A stretch of 64,000 nucleotides of DNA from Cytobacillus solani (lineage in GTDB: Bacteria; Bacillota; Bacilli; Bacillales; Cytobacillaceae). The stretch covers positions 69,361 through 133,360 of the forward strand of contig NZ_LJIX01000006.1 of assembly GCF_001420595.1 (NCBI RefSeq), in the 5' to 3' direction. Each line of letters opens with the position of its first letter. The stretch's first letter is position 1. A program made the position numbers and the translations under genes. Positions 55,222 through 63,832 of the stretch are shown piece by piece. The notes beneath the pieces are model-generated. The model was given only the letters and a program-made list of their open reading frames with translations. It was not told where the DNA came from and searched no databases.

Positions 55222-56164
55222 TACAAAGCTAATTTTTTTAGCAGTATTAGCGTTTATTTGTATTTTGTTATACGCATTTTATGATATAAAAGGCGGTTTT
55301 GATTACGCTTTTCCAAGACGGATGATTCGTGTTTCAGCAATGGTTGTAACAGGGATTGCAATTGCGTATTCGACAGTCGTGTTCCAGACCATTACACATA
55401 ACCGCATTTTAACACCTTCTGTAATGGGTCTTGATTCTATGTATGAAGTCGTACAAACGTGCATTTACTTCTTTGCAGGATCCATGTCAGTATGGGTGTT
55501 AAATAAATATTTGAATTTTGGTGCAGCAATTATCGCAATGGTATTATTTGCACTCATTTTATATCGTTTCCTTTTCCGTGCTGATAAGCATCCTATTTAT
55601 TTGCTCCTTTTAATAGGGATGATTTTAGGAGCGCTTTTAGGGAATTTTGTGACATTCTTACAAGTATTGATTGATCCTGTCGAATATTTAAGCCTGCAAA
55701 ACCGCTTATTTGCTACATTTTCAAACGTAAAGGCAGACTTATTATATATTTCAGTCGGTATTTTATTCATTGCGTTTATTTACGGTTATCGCATTATGGG
55801 TAAGCTGGATGTTATGTCACTTGGCCGTGAAAATGCAATGAATCTTGGTATTAACTATGACCGTATGGTAATGAATGTATTAATTTTATCGTCGGTATTA
55901 ATTGCAACATCAACAGCTTTAGTTGGCCCGATTACGTTCTTTGGCTTAATCGTTGCGAACCTTTCTTATCAATATTTAGTTACGTATAAACACTCTGTAT
56001 TAATTTTAGGTGCAAGCTTAATTGCAATTATTGCATTAGTCGGTGGTCAGTTCCTTGTTGAACATGTATTTGAATTACGTACAACGTTAAGTGTTATTAT
56101 TAACTTTATCGGTGGTATTTACTTCATTTACTTATTATTAAAGGAAAGTAGGGCAGCAGGATGA
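55208..56164 (+). CDS. yclO: Petrobactin-type siderophore ABC permease (YclO-like)
   Basis: 318-aa FecCD-type permease, partner of yclN. Membrane helices from residue 9 on; conserved TVVFQTITHNRILTPSVMGLDSMYEVVQT and GPITFFGLIVANLSYQ. ATG is within the yclN 3' end behind GGGGGAG; the stop overlaps yclP by 4 bp. The codon choice leans to TTA and ATT as in yclN. Confidence 0.88.
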   Translation: MRKNSTKLIFLAVLAFICILLYAFYDIKGGFDYAFPRRMIRVSAMVVTGIAIAYSTVVFQTITHNRILTPSVMGLDSMYEVVQTCIYFFAGSMSVWVLNKYLNFGAAIIAMVLFALILYRFLFRADKHPIYLLLLIGMILGALLGNFVTFLQVLIDPVEYLSLQNRLFATFSNVKADLLYISVGILFIAFIYGYRIMGKLDVMSLGRENAMNLGINYDRMVMNVLILSSVLIATSTALVGPITFFGLIVANLSYQYLVTYKHSVLILGASLIAIIALVGGQFLVEHVFELRTTLSVIINFIGGIYFIYLLLKESRAAG

Positions 56165-56928
56165 TTGAAATCAAGGGTTTAACGAAACGATTTGGCAAAA
56201 AACCTGTTGTAGAGGACGTATCTGTCACAATTGAGCCGGGTACGATTACATCGTTTATCGGACCGAATGGGGCAGGTAAATCTACACTTCTTTCGATGGT
56301 GAGCCGATTATTAGAAGCAGATACTGGGGAAGTATTACTTGATCAAGGTAATGTGAAAAAATGGAAATCATCTGAATTTGCGAAACGCGTTTCAATTTTG
56401 AAGCAATCAAACTATCTGAATGTACGATTAACGGTACGTGAGCTTATTGCTTTTGGCCGTTATCCTTATTCGAAGGGACGTCTGACAGCAGAGGATGAAA
56501 AATTCATTGATCAAGCGATTGAATATATGAACTTAACTGATATGCAGGATAAGTTTTTAGATGAATTATCTGGCGGTCAAAAACAACGTGCGTTTATTGC
56601 GATGGTAATTGCTCAGGATACAGATTATATCTTGCTTGATGAGCCTTTGAACAACTTAGACATGAAGCACTCAGTGCAAATTATGAAAATTTTGCGGAAA
56701 CTTGTAGATGAGCTTGGCAGAACTGTTGTCATTGTATTACACGATATTAACTTCGCTTCCGTTTATTCAGATCGTATTGTCGCATTGAAGGACGGTAAGC
56801 TAGTCAAAAATGGGCCAACACATGAGATTATTAATTCAGATGCATTGCGCGAAATTTACGATATGGATATTCCTATTCAAGAACAAAATGGATGCCGCAT
56901 TTGTGTTTACTTTAATTCACATGCTTAA
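56161..56928 (+). CDS. yclP: Siderophore ABC transporter ATPase (YclP-like)
   Basis: 255-aa ATPase of the FepC/FhuC type. Walker A GPNGAGKST, Q-loop LKQSNYLNVRLTVRELIAFGRYPYSKGR (typical of siderophore ATPases), signature LSGGQKQR, Walker B ILLDEPLNNLD, switch HDIN. Last gene of the N-O-P unit, followed by a hairpin terminator. Confidence 0.9.
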   Translation: MIEIKGLTKRFGKKPVVEDVSVTIEPGTITSFIGPNGAGKSTLLSMVSRLLEADTGEVLLDQGNVKKWKSSEFAKRVSILKQSNYLNVRLTVRELIAFGRYPYSKGRLTAEDEKFIDQAIEYMNLTDMQDKFLDELSGGQKQRAFIAMVIAQDTDYILLDEPLNNLDMKHSVQIMKILRKLVDELGRTVVIVLHDINFASVYSDRIVALKDGKLVKNGPTHEIINSDALREIYDMDIPIQEQNGCRICVYFNSHA

Positions 56929-56952
56929 ACCAATAATATAATTACAAAGAGC

Positions 56953-57002
56953 ATGCCTAGAGGAAGGTTACTAGTTTAATTGTTTTCTCTAGGTGTTTTT
57001 TT
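56953..57002 (+). terminator. Terminator between yclP and yclQ
   Basis: CCTAGAG / CTCTAGG stem with a 24-nt loop followed by a T-run. It separates the permease/ATPase unit from the separately promoted binding protein. Confidence 0.7.
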
Positions 57003-57089
57003 GAAAAAAGGCCATTAGTGCAAAAACGCTAATAAAACTTGATATATTTATCATTATAAAAAATTTCCAAAAAAGTTTATAGATTGGTA

Positions 57090-57159
57090 TTGACGAGAGT
57101 GAGTAAAGATCCTATAATGAGAATTGTTATCAGTGATAATGATAATCATTAATGATAAG
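57090..57159. promoter_or_regulatory. Fur-controlled sigma-A promoter of yclQ
   Basis: TTGACG (57090-57095) - 17 bp - TATAAT (57113-57118) is a near-consensus promoter. TGAGAATTGTTATCA (57118-57132) and TGATAATGATAATCATTA (57134-57151) are tandem Fur boxes covering the start of transcription. Confidence 0.9.
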
Positions 57160-57191
57160 AAAATGTTAATACATAAAAGGGGAGAACGTAT

Positions 57192-58235
57192 ATGAAAAAG
57201 TGGAAGTTTGCCAGTGCACTATTAGCTTTGTCTCTAATGCTTACAGCTTGCGGCACTGACGAGAAAGCTTCAAATGAAAAGACAAAAGATACTACTCAAG
57301 CTGAAGATCAAGCGAAAGAAAATAATTCAGCTGCGGAGGAGCAAGGTGCTGCTTATCCAATGACTATATCACCAACAGTCGCTTCAATTGAGGGCAGAGA
57401 TAGCAGTGAGAAGTATACCTTTGAAGATGTTACATTCGAGAAGATGCCAGAAAAAATCGCAGTATTTGACTTTGGCTTCTTAGATACATTAGATGCACTT
57501 GGCGTTGAAGGAGTTGTAGGGGTTGCTAAAGACTCTGCTTTACCAGCTCAATTGGAAGCATATTCTGCTGATGAGTATGTAAGCATCGGTACTTTAAAGG
57601 AGCCACTATTTGAAGATCTCGCTGAACTTGACCCGGATGTAATTTTTATTTCTGGCCGTCAATCTGTATTCTATGAAGAATTAAAAGAAATTGCTCCAGT
57701 AGTATATGTTGGTACTTCTGAGGAAGATTATTGGAACACCTTTTTAGCTTCAGTAGATATGGCAGCTGAAATGTTCGGTAAAGAAAAAGAAGCTGAAGAA
57801 TACTTAGGTAAATTCGATTCAGCATTAGAAAAAATCAAAACATTAGCTGGCAACTATGAAACTTCATTAGTTACGATGTACAACGAAGGTAAATTATCTG
57901 GTTTCTCAACAAATTCTCGTTTTGGCTACATTTATGATATTTATGGCTTCAAACCAGTAACAGAAGATATCGAATCTTCTTCTCACGGTTCTAACTTCGG
58001 TTTTGAAGCAATTTTGGAATTTAATCCACAAGTATTATTCGTAATCGATCGTACTGCGGCAGTAGGTGGAGAGTCTAACATCAAAGCTGATATGGAAAAT
58101 GAAATCGTTAAGAAAACAGAAGCTTACAAAAACAATCGAATCGTATACTTAGATGGTCCACTTTGGTACTTAAGTGGAGGCGGTTTACAATCTGAACTTG
58201 CAAAAATCGAAGAAGTTTTGGCAGAATTAAAATAG
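57192..58235 (+). CDS. yclQ: Siderophore-binding lipoprotein (YclQ-like)
   Basis: 347-aa class III binding protein. Signal with lipobox MLTAC (Cys 20), then an acidic, low-complexity linker (to about 55), then the PeriBP fold with KIAVFDFGFLDTLDALGVEGVVGVAKDSALP and LAELDPDVIFISGRQS. Very similar in outline to FatB/YclQ, receptors for petrobactin and 3,4-catecholates. Own Fur-boxed promoter and terminator. GGGGAG ribosome site. Confidence 0.9.
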   Translation: MKKWKFASALLALSLMLTACGTDEKASNEKTKDTTQAEDQAKENNSAAEEQGAAYPMTISPTVASIEGRDSSEKYTFEDVTFEKMPEKIAVFDFGFLDTLDALGVEGVVGVAKDSALPAQLEAYSADEYVSIGTLKEPLFEDLAELDPDVIFISGRQSVFYEELKEIAPVVYVGTSEEDYWNTFLASVDMAAEMFGKEKEAEEYLGKFDSALEKIKTLAGNYETSLVTMYNEGKLSGFSTNSRFGYIYDIYGFKPVTEDIESSSHGSNFGFEAILEFNPQVLFVIDRTAAVGGESNIKADMENEIVKKTEAYKNNRIVYLDGPLWYLSGGGLQSELAKIEEVLAELK

Positions 58236-58243
58236 ACAATAAG

Positions 58244-58277
58244 AAGACCTGACTTGTAATGGAGTCAGGTCTTTTTA
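58244..58277 (+). terminator. Terminator after yclQ
   Basis: AAGACCTGACT / AGTCAGGTCTT perfect 11-bp stem then TTT. Confidence 0.93.
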
Positions 58278-58283
58278 TATTTT

Positions 58284-58470
58284 GAGATATGAAACTATAA
58301 CTATGGAGTTAGAGAATTGTCTAGCTCCAGTGCCTATCGCCTATCAAACTTCAGGCCTCCTCCCTACGATAAGTCAACATCGGTTCGCTACCGCAAACCG
58401 TGTTTCCTTTATCTCAGTCGGAGCCCTTCCAGTTTGTACGGCGATGATCGAGGCGCTTGCGCTTTTCTCA
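58284..58470. repeat. Structured intergenic repeat, copy 2
   Basis: Best-preserved copy: AGAGAATTGTCTAGCTCC, AGTGCCTATCGCC at the 5' end can pair with GGCGATGATCGAGGCGCT at the 3' end, ending GGCGCTTGCGCTTTTC. Includes GATATGAAACTATAACT upstream, shared with copy 1. Reaches to two bases before the stop codon of the minus-strand PPOX gene. Confidence 0.87.
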
Positions 58471-58471
58471 T

Positions 58472-59098
58472 TTAATACAATCGCTTTGAATAACTTTCTT
58501 CTAGCGCTGCTTTTATTGTTTCGCTGTTGACATCGGGCATATTGATATGGTCGGCAAGAATTTTCGGCGGGTAGGGAAGAGCAGACTTTTCTGGCCAAGA
58601 ATCTGGCTGCCATAGTTTTGAACGTTTAAATGCTTTGGCACAATGGATGTAGCATTCTTCCGCTTTTACAGCGATTCCAAGTAATGGTGTTTTTCCATGA
58701 GAAGCCATTTGTTCTAGAATACCTGCATCTCTTATAATTTCTGCCCTTCCATTGATTCTCAAAGTTTCTTCTAATCCTGGAATGACAAAAAGAAGGCCAA
58801 TATAGGGATTAGCTATGATATTTCTAAGTGAGTCCATTCGTTTATTTCCAGGTCTTTCAGGTATGACGAAGTGGTGATCATCAATGATATGTATGAAACC
58901 CGGCTCATCTCCACGCGGGGAGGTGTCACAATGTCCAGAGGTATCTGAGGTGGAAATGAATACGATTGGAGCCTTTGAAATAAACTCTTTACAATGACCG
59001 TCTAGATGATAAATCGTTTTATTTGCTACTGTTTTACTAGGAGTGCCTAATAATGAGCGGAGCTCGTCTTCAGAAGTGACGATATGCTTAAAGTGCAT
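58472..59098 (-). CDS. Pyridoxamine 5'-phosphate oxidase-like (PPOX class) flavoprotein
   Basis: 208-aa split-barrel flavoprotein. Characteristic SKAPIVFISTSDTSGHCDTSPRGDEPGF (about 40-70), RPGNKRMDSLRNIIANPYIGLLFVIPG and GRAEIIRD; C-terminal KCW-like SKLWQPDSWP. Belongs to the MSMEG_1061-type group within the PPOX class, whose substrates are mostly unknown. ATG 59098 has AAAAGGAG on the minus strand; 12 in-frame codons upstream lack one. Its 3' end touches the intergenic repeat, which may serve as terminator. Confidence 0.83.
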   Translation of the reverse strand: MHFKHIVTSEDELRSLLGTPSKTVANKTIYHLDGHCKEFISKAPIVFISTSDTSGHCDTSPRGDEPGFIHIIDDHHFVIPERPGNKRMDSLRNIIANPYIGLLFVIPGLEETLRINGRAEIIRDAGILEQMASHGKTPLLGIAVKAEECYIHCAKAFKRSKLWQPDSWPEKSALPYPPKILADHINMPDVNSETIKAALEESYSKRLY

Positions 59099-59204
59099 AA
59101 TATATTTCTCCTTTTCTATTATTTTCATATACATTTAATTAACTATATTCTTCAACTCTAACAATATGATGTTTCCGATACTATTTCCTTATTACATTAA
59201 CATA

Positions 59205-59239
59205 AGAAAAAGCCAGTGACAAAATTCACTGACTTTTTC
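59205..59239. terminator. Terminator after dps
   Basis: AAAAAGCCAGTGA / TCACTGACTTTTT stem, symmetric and possibly bidirectional; serves dps on the minus strand. Confidence 0.88.
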
Positions 59240-59250
59240 TGCTATTTCTA

Positions 59251-59688
59251 TTATTCTCCTAAGTAGGCACTTAGCATCCAAATATGTGTATCTAATTTAA
59301 CTAATAGGCCAACTGCTAGGTCATTAATGACATCATTATCATATTGTTCAGCAAGCCCGGCAAGTTCCTTAATTTCTGTTTTTAAATGTTTATAGTCATT
59401 AATAAGGCTTGAAACCATTTCGTTTGCATTTGTTTCACCTTTTGTTTCTTCGATGGTTGCAATGGTAATGTACTCTTTCATAGTGGCAACTGGCTCACCG
59501 CCGATTGCTAAGAGACGTTCAGCTACTTCATCCACAACACTTGCAGATTCATTGTATAATTCCTCAAATTTCTCATGTAATGTAAAGAATTGCGGTCCTT
59601 TTACAAACCAGTGGTAACGATGCAGTTTAGTATAAAGGACACTCCAGTTAGCAACTTGTACATTTAATGCTGAATATAAATTTTCCAT
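59251..59688 (-). CDS. dps: Dps family ferritin-like DNA-protection protein
   Basis: 145-aa Dps/MrgA protein that oxidises and stores iron to limit hydroxyl radicals. Ferroxidase residues in KLHRYHWFVKGPQFFTLHEKFEELYNESASVVDEVAERLL: His, His, Asp/Glu set of the inter-subunit site. Length normal. Ribosome site AGGAGGAATT before ATG on the minus strand. A perfect PerR box lies about 67 bp upstream, so expression should rise under peroxide or low iron and manganese. Confidence 0.94.
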   Translation of the reverse strand: MENLYSALNVQVANWSVLYTKLHRYHWFVKGPQFFTLHEKFEELYNESASVVDEVAERLLAIGGEPVATMKEYITIATIEETKGETNANEMVSSLINDYKHLKTEIKELAGLAEQYDNDVINDLAVGLLVKLDTHIWMLSAYLGE

Positions 59689-59754
59689 TCATAATTCCTC
59701 CTCTTATTATCTTAATTACATTATAACAGATATAATATTAAAATCAATACTAAA

Positions 59755-59769
59755 TTATAATAATTATAA
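59755..59769. promoter_or_regulatory. PerR box upstream of dps
   Basis: TTATAATAATTATAA is an exact match to the PerR consensus TTATAATNATTATAA. It precedes dps, and is 107 bp from the divergent TSUP gene. Confidence 0.85.
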
Positions 59770-59875
59770 ATAAGTTATTTATACAAGTAAAATCTTACTT
59801 CTCAATTAATATTAAAGGCATGTATGAGAAAAATAACTTACAATAGGAAGAAAATGTACTAAGTTAGGAGTATTT

Positions 59876-60748
59876 ATGGGGATTTTTTCATTTTTCTTAT
59901 TAGGGGGATGTATTAGTGTATTAGCAGGCTTTTTTGGTGTAGGAGGAGGATTCATTCTAACACCAATGCTTATGTTAATGGGCTTTTCTCCTCTTGAAGC
60001 AATTGCGACAAGCTTATTGTTTACAATTGGTACTTCGCTTTCGAGCATAATAGCACATATTCGTATGAAAAGTATTCTTTGGAAAGAAGGGATGATTATA
60101 GGCATCAGTGGGATGGCAGCTACACAAATTGCCAAGCCGTTTGTCTTTTTTCTTGAAATGAAAGGATGGGATGAATTAGCCATTCCTATTTTTTACATTT
60201 TCCTTCTTGCTTATTTTGCATTAAAGATGCTAAAGCAAGGAAAAAGAAATCAAGCAAAAGGGAAGCTTCCTCCCGCTTCACCTTCCATTGTTAAAATGAT
60301 CTTTATCGGTTTGTTTGCGGGTTTTATTTCAACAACACTTGGAGTGGGTGGAGGGTTCATCATCGTGCCCCTTGCTATTACCTTTTTAGGGATAGCCCCT
60401 AAAGAAGCTGTTAGCTCGAGTATGTTTGCTGTGTTGTTAATTGTTATGTGGGGTTTTCTGTCTTACGCTTTTACAATTTCTATTGATTACAGAATTGGAT
60501 TCATATTAGTAGCAGGTGGATTAATTGGTTCACAAATTGGTGTAAGACTTATTAAATATTATGAAAACAGAGAAATTAGCCTATTGCTTGGTGTATTATA
60601 TTTAGCAACATTGGTAAGTGTGGTAATGAAACTAGTGGATTTAAGCTATATTGGTCTTATTCTTTTAGCAGTTTTTGCTGGAATCTTTTTTATAAGATCG
60701 ATTATTAAAGTAAGGGTGAAAAAAAGGTTATGGGCAGCAAATAAATAA
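59876..60748 (+). CDS. TSUP (TauE/SafE) family membrane exporter
   Basis: 290-aa membrane protein with eight predicted helices in two related halves. Each half carries the glycine motif: GFFGVGGGFILTPML (about 18-32) and STTLGVGGGFIIVPLA (about 152-167). Family members export sulfite, sulfoacetate or other anions; the actual substrate is unknown. ATG 59876 with TAGGAG. Single gene ending in a long perfect hairpin. Confidence 0.86.
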   Translation: MGIFSFFLLGGCISVLAGFFGVGGGFILTPMLMLMGFSPLEAIATSLLFTIGTSLSSIIAHIRMKSILWKEGMIIGISGMAATQIAKPFVFFLEMKGWDELAIPIFYIFLLAYFALKMLKQGKRNQAKGKLPPASPSIVKMIFIGLFAGFISTTLGVGGGFIIVPLAITFLGIAPKEAVSSSMFAVLLIVMWGFLSYAFTISIDYRIGFILVAGGLIGSQIGVRLIKYYENREISLLLGVLYLATLVSVVMKLVDLSYIGLILLAVFAGIFFIRSIIKVRVKKRLWAANK

Positions 60749-60753
60749 AAAAG

Positions 60754-60788
60754 TCCAAAAGGAGAAGGGGATCCCTTCTCCTTTTGGA
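60754..60788. terminator. Bidirectional terminator between TSUP gene and rodA
   Basis: TCCAAAAGGAGAAGGG and its exact reverse complement with a 3-nt loop, a 16-bp perfect stem. T-rich tail on the minus side (TTTTTTATTTA) for rodA. Confidence 0.92.
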
Positions 60789-61979
60789 TTAGCTTGTTTT
60801 TTTTGCGACGTAGTTTGCATCGGATTCAAACATATAATATTTTTGATGATACTTAATACTGAAGATCAGTCCCATAGCAAACATATTGCCCATTAAGGAG
60901 CTGCCCCCATAGCTGATAAATGGCAGAGGGATTCCGGTGATCGGCAATACTTGTATAGTCATCCCGACATTTTGGAAAACATGGAAGGTAATCATACTTA
61001 TGATACCAACACAAATATAGGTACTGAAAGGATCCTTCGTATCAAGTGCCGTTTTTGTTAAGTGATAGATAAGCAGGAAGTATAAACTAATGACAATACT
61101 GCCACCGATAAAGCCATATTCTTCGCCTATTACACTAAAGATAAAGTCAGTATGGCTGTCAGGGATATAAACCTGTCTGTCGCCAAATCCCTTTCCAGTA
61201 ATAAGTCCGGATCCAACTGCGAGCAATGAATTATAAAGCTGCAAGCCAGCTCCTTGTTTATGGCTTACTGGATCAAGCCAAGAATAAATCCGAAAGAATT
61301 GATACGTATCAATTTTTAAATATTTTTCAAGAATTTCGGGAAAAGCAATAACCATATATAGAATGACTCCAGCAAAAGCCCCGCCAATTCCGAACATCGG
61401 AACGATAATCTTCCAAGTGATGCCGGATGCCATAATGATCCCAGCCAAGATGGCAATAATAACAAGCGCCGTACCTAAATCATCAACAATAATCAAGCCT
61501 AGAGGTACAACCGTAACTATACCAAGTTTGAGGAGGAGCAGAATATCCGTTTTTATCGTTTTGGTTGTAATTTTTTCATGATGACTAACGACAACCTTAC
61601 TTAAAGCAATAATTAAAAAGACTTTAACAAATTCTGATGGCTGAATTTGCCCTAAAGGAGTGACATACCAGAGGGATGCCCCCTTTTTCTCAGGAACAAT
61701 GCTATCTGGAAGAACAAATAACCCGATAAGGAGTAAAATGCCAATCCCATAAAATACCCAAGAAAGTCTTTTAATTTGTTCACTGTCAAAATACATGACA
61801 ACAGCAACTATGAAAATACCTACAGCATAGTTTTTTATTTGTCCGAGTACAAAGTTTCCTTCATATTGTCCTGATGCTTGGCCGCTGTAGATAGCAACAC
61901 AGCTAATAAGAAAAAATAAAAATAACAACAGACATAGTGTCCAATCAAATCGTTCCGCAACTTTTTTTGGCTTATTCAT
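60789..61979 (-). CDS. rodA: RodA/FtsW family peptidoglycan glycosyltransferase
   Basis: 396-aa SEDS protein with ten membrane helices that polymerises lipid II, here of the RodA (elongation) kind by length and by motifs. Conserved SDSEQIKRLSW, LGQIQPSEFVKVFLIIALSK, IVDDLGTALVI (catalytic Asp region) and PITGIPLPFISYGGSSL. SpoVE or FtsW cannot be fully excluded. ATG lies at 61979 without a strong ribosome site on the minus strand, only weak GGTGCATGGT. Upstream is intergenic repeat copy 3. Confidence 0.85.
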   Translation of the reverse strand: MNKPKKVAERFDWTLCLLLFLFFLISCVAIYSGQASGQYEGNFVLGQIKNYAVGIFIVAVVMYFDSEQIKRLSWVFYGIGILLLIGLFVLPDSIVPEKKGASLWYVTPLGQIQPSEFVKVFLIIALSKVVVSHHEKITTKTIKTDILLLLKLGIVTVVPLGLIIVDDLGTALVIIAILAGIIMASGITWKIIVPMFGIGGAFAGVILYMVIAFPEILEKYLKIDTYQFFRIYSWLDPVSHKQGAGLQLYNSLLAVGSGLITGKGFGDRQVYIPDSHTDFIFSVIGEEYGFIGGSIVISLYFLLIYHLTKTALDTKDPFSTYICVGIISMITFHVFQNVGMTIQVLPITGIPLPFISYGGSSLMGNMFAMGLIFSIKYHQKYYMFESDANYVAKKTS

Positions 61980-62014
61980 TTACCATGCACCTATTTCCGT
62001 TCAATTCCTTTGCT

Positions 62015-62175
62015 CGAGAATTGTCTAGCTCCAGTGCCTATCGCCTATCAAACTTCAGGTCCCCTCCCTACGATAAGTCAACATCGAATCGCTATCGCTC
62101 TTCGTGTTTCCTATATCGAAAGAACCGGCCCTTCCAGTTTGTACGGCGATTATCAAGACACTTCTGCTTTTCTTA
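62015..62175. repeat. Structured intergenic repeat, copy 3
   Basis: CGAGAATTGTCTAGCTCC, AGTGCCTATCGCCTATCAA, ACGATAAGTCAACATCG, CCCTTCCAGTTTGTACGGCG and a decayed end (GACACTTCTGCTTTTC). It lies between mgtE and rodA, both on the minus strand. The remainder of 61980-62285 shows no gene. Confidence 0.85.
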
Positions 62176-62285
62176 CCATCGTAACAAAGAAAAAATAGCC
62201 TTTCAATGTATTTCGATTTCCTTTTAAGTAAAATTAATCACATAATATAAGACGTAAGAAGAAGGGAGATGGTTTCCTTAATTTA

Positions 62286-63644
62286 TTACATCAAATGATT
62301 AATAAACATCGTGGCAATCCCAAAATAGGTAACAAGTGAGAAAATATCATTCAATGTTGTAATGAGTGGCCCAGATGCCACTGCAGGATCAATCTTCAAA
62401 CGATAAAGAATGATTGGTATAATTGTCCCGGCAAGTGTCCCGATGATTAATGTCAGAAACAGAGAAATGCCAACTACTGCTCCTAAAATGGCACTTCCTT
62501 GCCAGAAAAATGCAATTAAAGAAATAAGAACTCCACAAACAATTCCAATGATTAAACTAACAAGAAACTCCCTCATAATGAGTCTGAAAATGACATTTTT
62601 ATTAATGTCATTCGAAACGAGCCCCCTGACAACAACTGCTAATGATTGGGTACCTGTATTTCCTGTCATCCCCGAAATCATTGGCATAAAGAAAGCAAGA
62701 GCAACAACCTTTTGTAATGTATCTTCATAACCGCTAATAATACTGCCTGATACAATTCCTATGAATAATAATAAAATCAGCCAAGGCAGCCTTCGATAGG
62801 CAGCAACAAAAGCCTTCGTTTCAAAGTCAATCGATTTTCCTGAAGCAGAAAGTTTTTCAATATCTTCGTTTGCTTCTTGGATGACAACGTCAATAATATC
62901 ATCAACTGTCGCAATTCCCATTAAGACATTTTCGTCGCTGACAACAGGAATAGCGAGAAAATCATATTTTTCAACTAGTCTAGCTACTTCCTCCTGATCG
63001 GTAGTAACGGTTACTGCTATCACACGCTCATACATCACATTTCGAATGGGTTCATCTGGTTCTGCGATTAGGAGATCCCGATAAGAAACAACTCCAACAA
63101 GCTTTCTGTCTTGGTCGATCACATATAAATAATTGATTGTTTCAGCAAATTCAGCAAAGGATTTCAGCTTCCCAACCGCTTCAATTACCGTATAGTAATC
63201 CCTTATCCATACAAAGCGATTTGTCATTAATCGTCCTGCTGTTTCAGGGGGATACTTCATAATATCCTGGACAATGTCTGATTCACTCTTCTTCATGCCG
63301 GAAAGAAGAGAGGCGATTTTTTCTGGTGATAAATCGTCTAAGAGAACAGCTAAGTCATCGTTGTCCATTAAATCAAGGACTTTCCCTGTTTTTTCAATTC
63401 CTAGTTTATTCAATACCTCAAGCTGACGGTCCTTATTCAGTTCTTCGAGCAGGTCAGCAATCAAATCTATATTCATAAATAGTAAAAAGCGAGTTTGATG
63501 CTTTTCCGGCAGGTTTTCATAAATATGTGCGATATCATATGGCTGTAATTCATCGAGAATCAATTCAAATTCCTTTTTCTTATTCTCTTTTAATGTTTTT
63601 ATAATGTGAAGAGTAATCTGATTTTCTGTCATGCTTTGTATCAA
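62286..63644 (-). CDS. mgtE: Magnesium transporter MgtE
   Basis: 452-aa Mg2+ channel. N-terminal superhelical domain (about 1-125; KTGKVLDLMDNDDLAVLLDDLSPEK), two CBS domains (about 130-255; MTNRFVWIRDYYTVIEAV and GIATVDDIIDVV), and five membrane helices from about 285 (GNTGTQSLAVVVRG, ion path). TTG 63644 is 10 nt behind AAGGAG on the minus strand; GTG 63653 is too close and ATG 63632 is possible. No M-box riboswitch is visible in the short upstream region. Confidence 0.93.
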   Translation of the reverse strand: MIQSMTENQITLHIIKTLKENKKKEFELILDELQPYDIAHIYENLPEKHQTRFLLFMNIDLIADLLEELNKDRQLEVLNKLGIEKTGKVLDLMDNDDLAVLLDDLSPEKIASLLSGMKKSESDIVQDIMKYPPETAGRLMTNRFVWIRDYYTVIEAVGKLKSFAEFAETINYLYVIDQDRKLVGVVSYRDLLIAEPDEPIRNVMYERVIAVTVTTDQEEVARLVEKYDFLAIPVVSDENVLMGIATVDDIIDVVIQEANEDIEKLSASGKSIDFETKAFVAAYRRLPWLILLLFIGIVSGSIISGYEDTLQKVVALAFFMPMISGMTGNTGTQSLAVVVRGLVSNDINKNVIFRLIMREFLVSLIIGIVCGVLISLIAFFWQGSAILGAVVGISLFLTLIIGTLAGTIIPIILYRLKIDPAVASGPLITTLNDIFSLVTYFGIATMFINHLM

Positions 63645-63832
63645 ACTTCTCACACTCCTTCCGCCGGACCTTTATCTATATTATAATGCCACGCTTATTA
63701 TAAAAAATTTTGCCGCGGAATAAAATGTGTTATGGTTAATATAAATAAAAATATTCATTATTAGATTTATTATAAGCTATACTTTGATATGATCTTATTA
63801 TTAGTTATTTACAATGTACGGAGGTTTCACCA

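Noticed and set aside
54265-58235. Horizontal transfer of the yclNOPQ block because of its TTA/ATT-rich codon use.
   Set aside because: The impression is by eye only, the block is flanked by ordinary promoters and terminators, and no integrase, IS or att site is present. A codon-usage calculation would be needed.
58282-58530. Open frame through the intergenic repeat, with a related frame at 62010-62198.
   Set aside because: The shared peptide start reflects the nucleotide repeat; the frames diverge soon after and copy 1 lacks the frame.
63645-63832. M-box magnesium riboswitch before mgtE.
   Set aside because: The region between mgtE and the divergent gene is under 190 bp and shows none of the expected paired elements or terminator.
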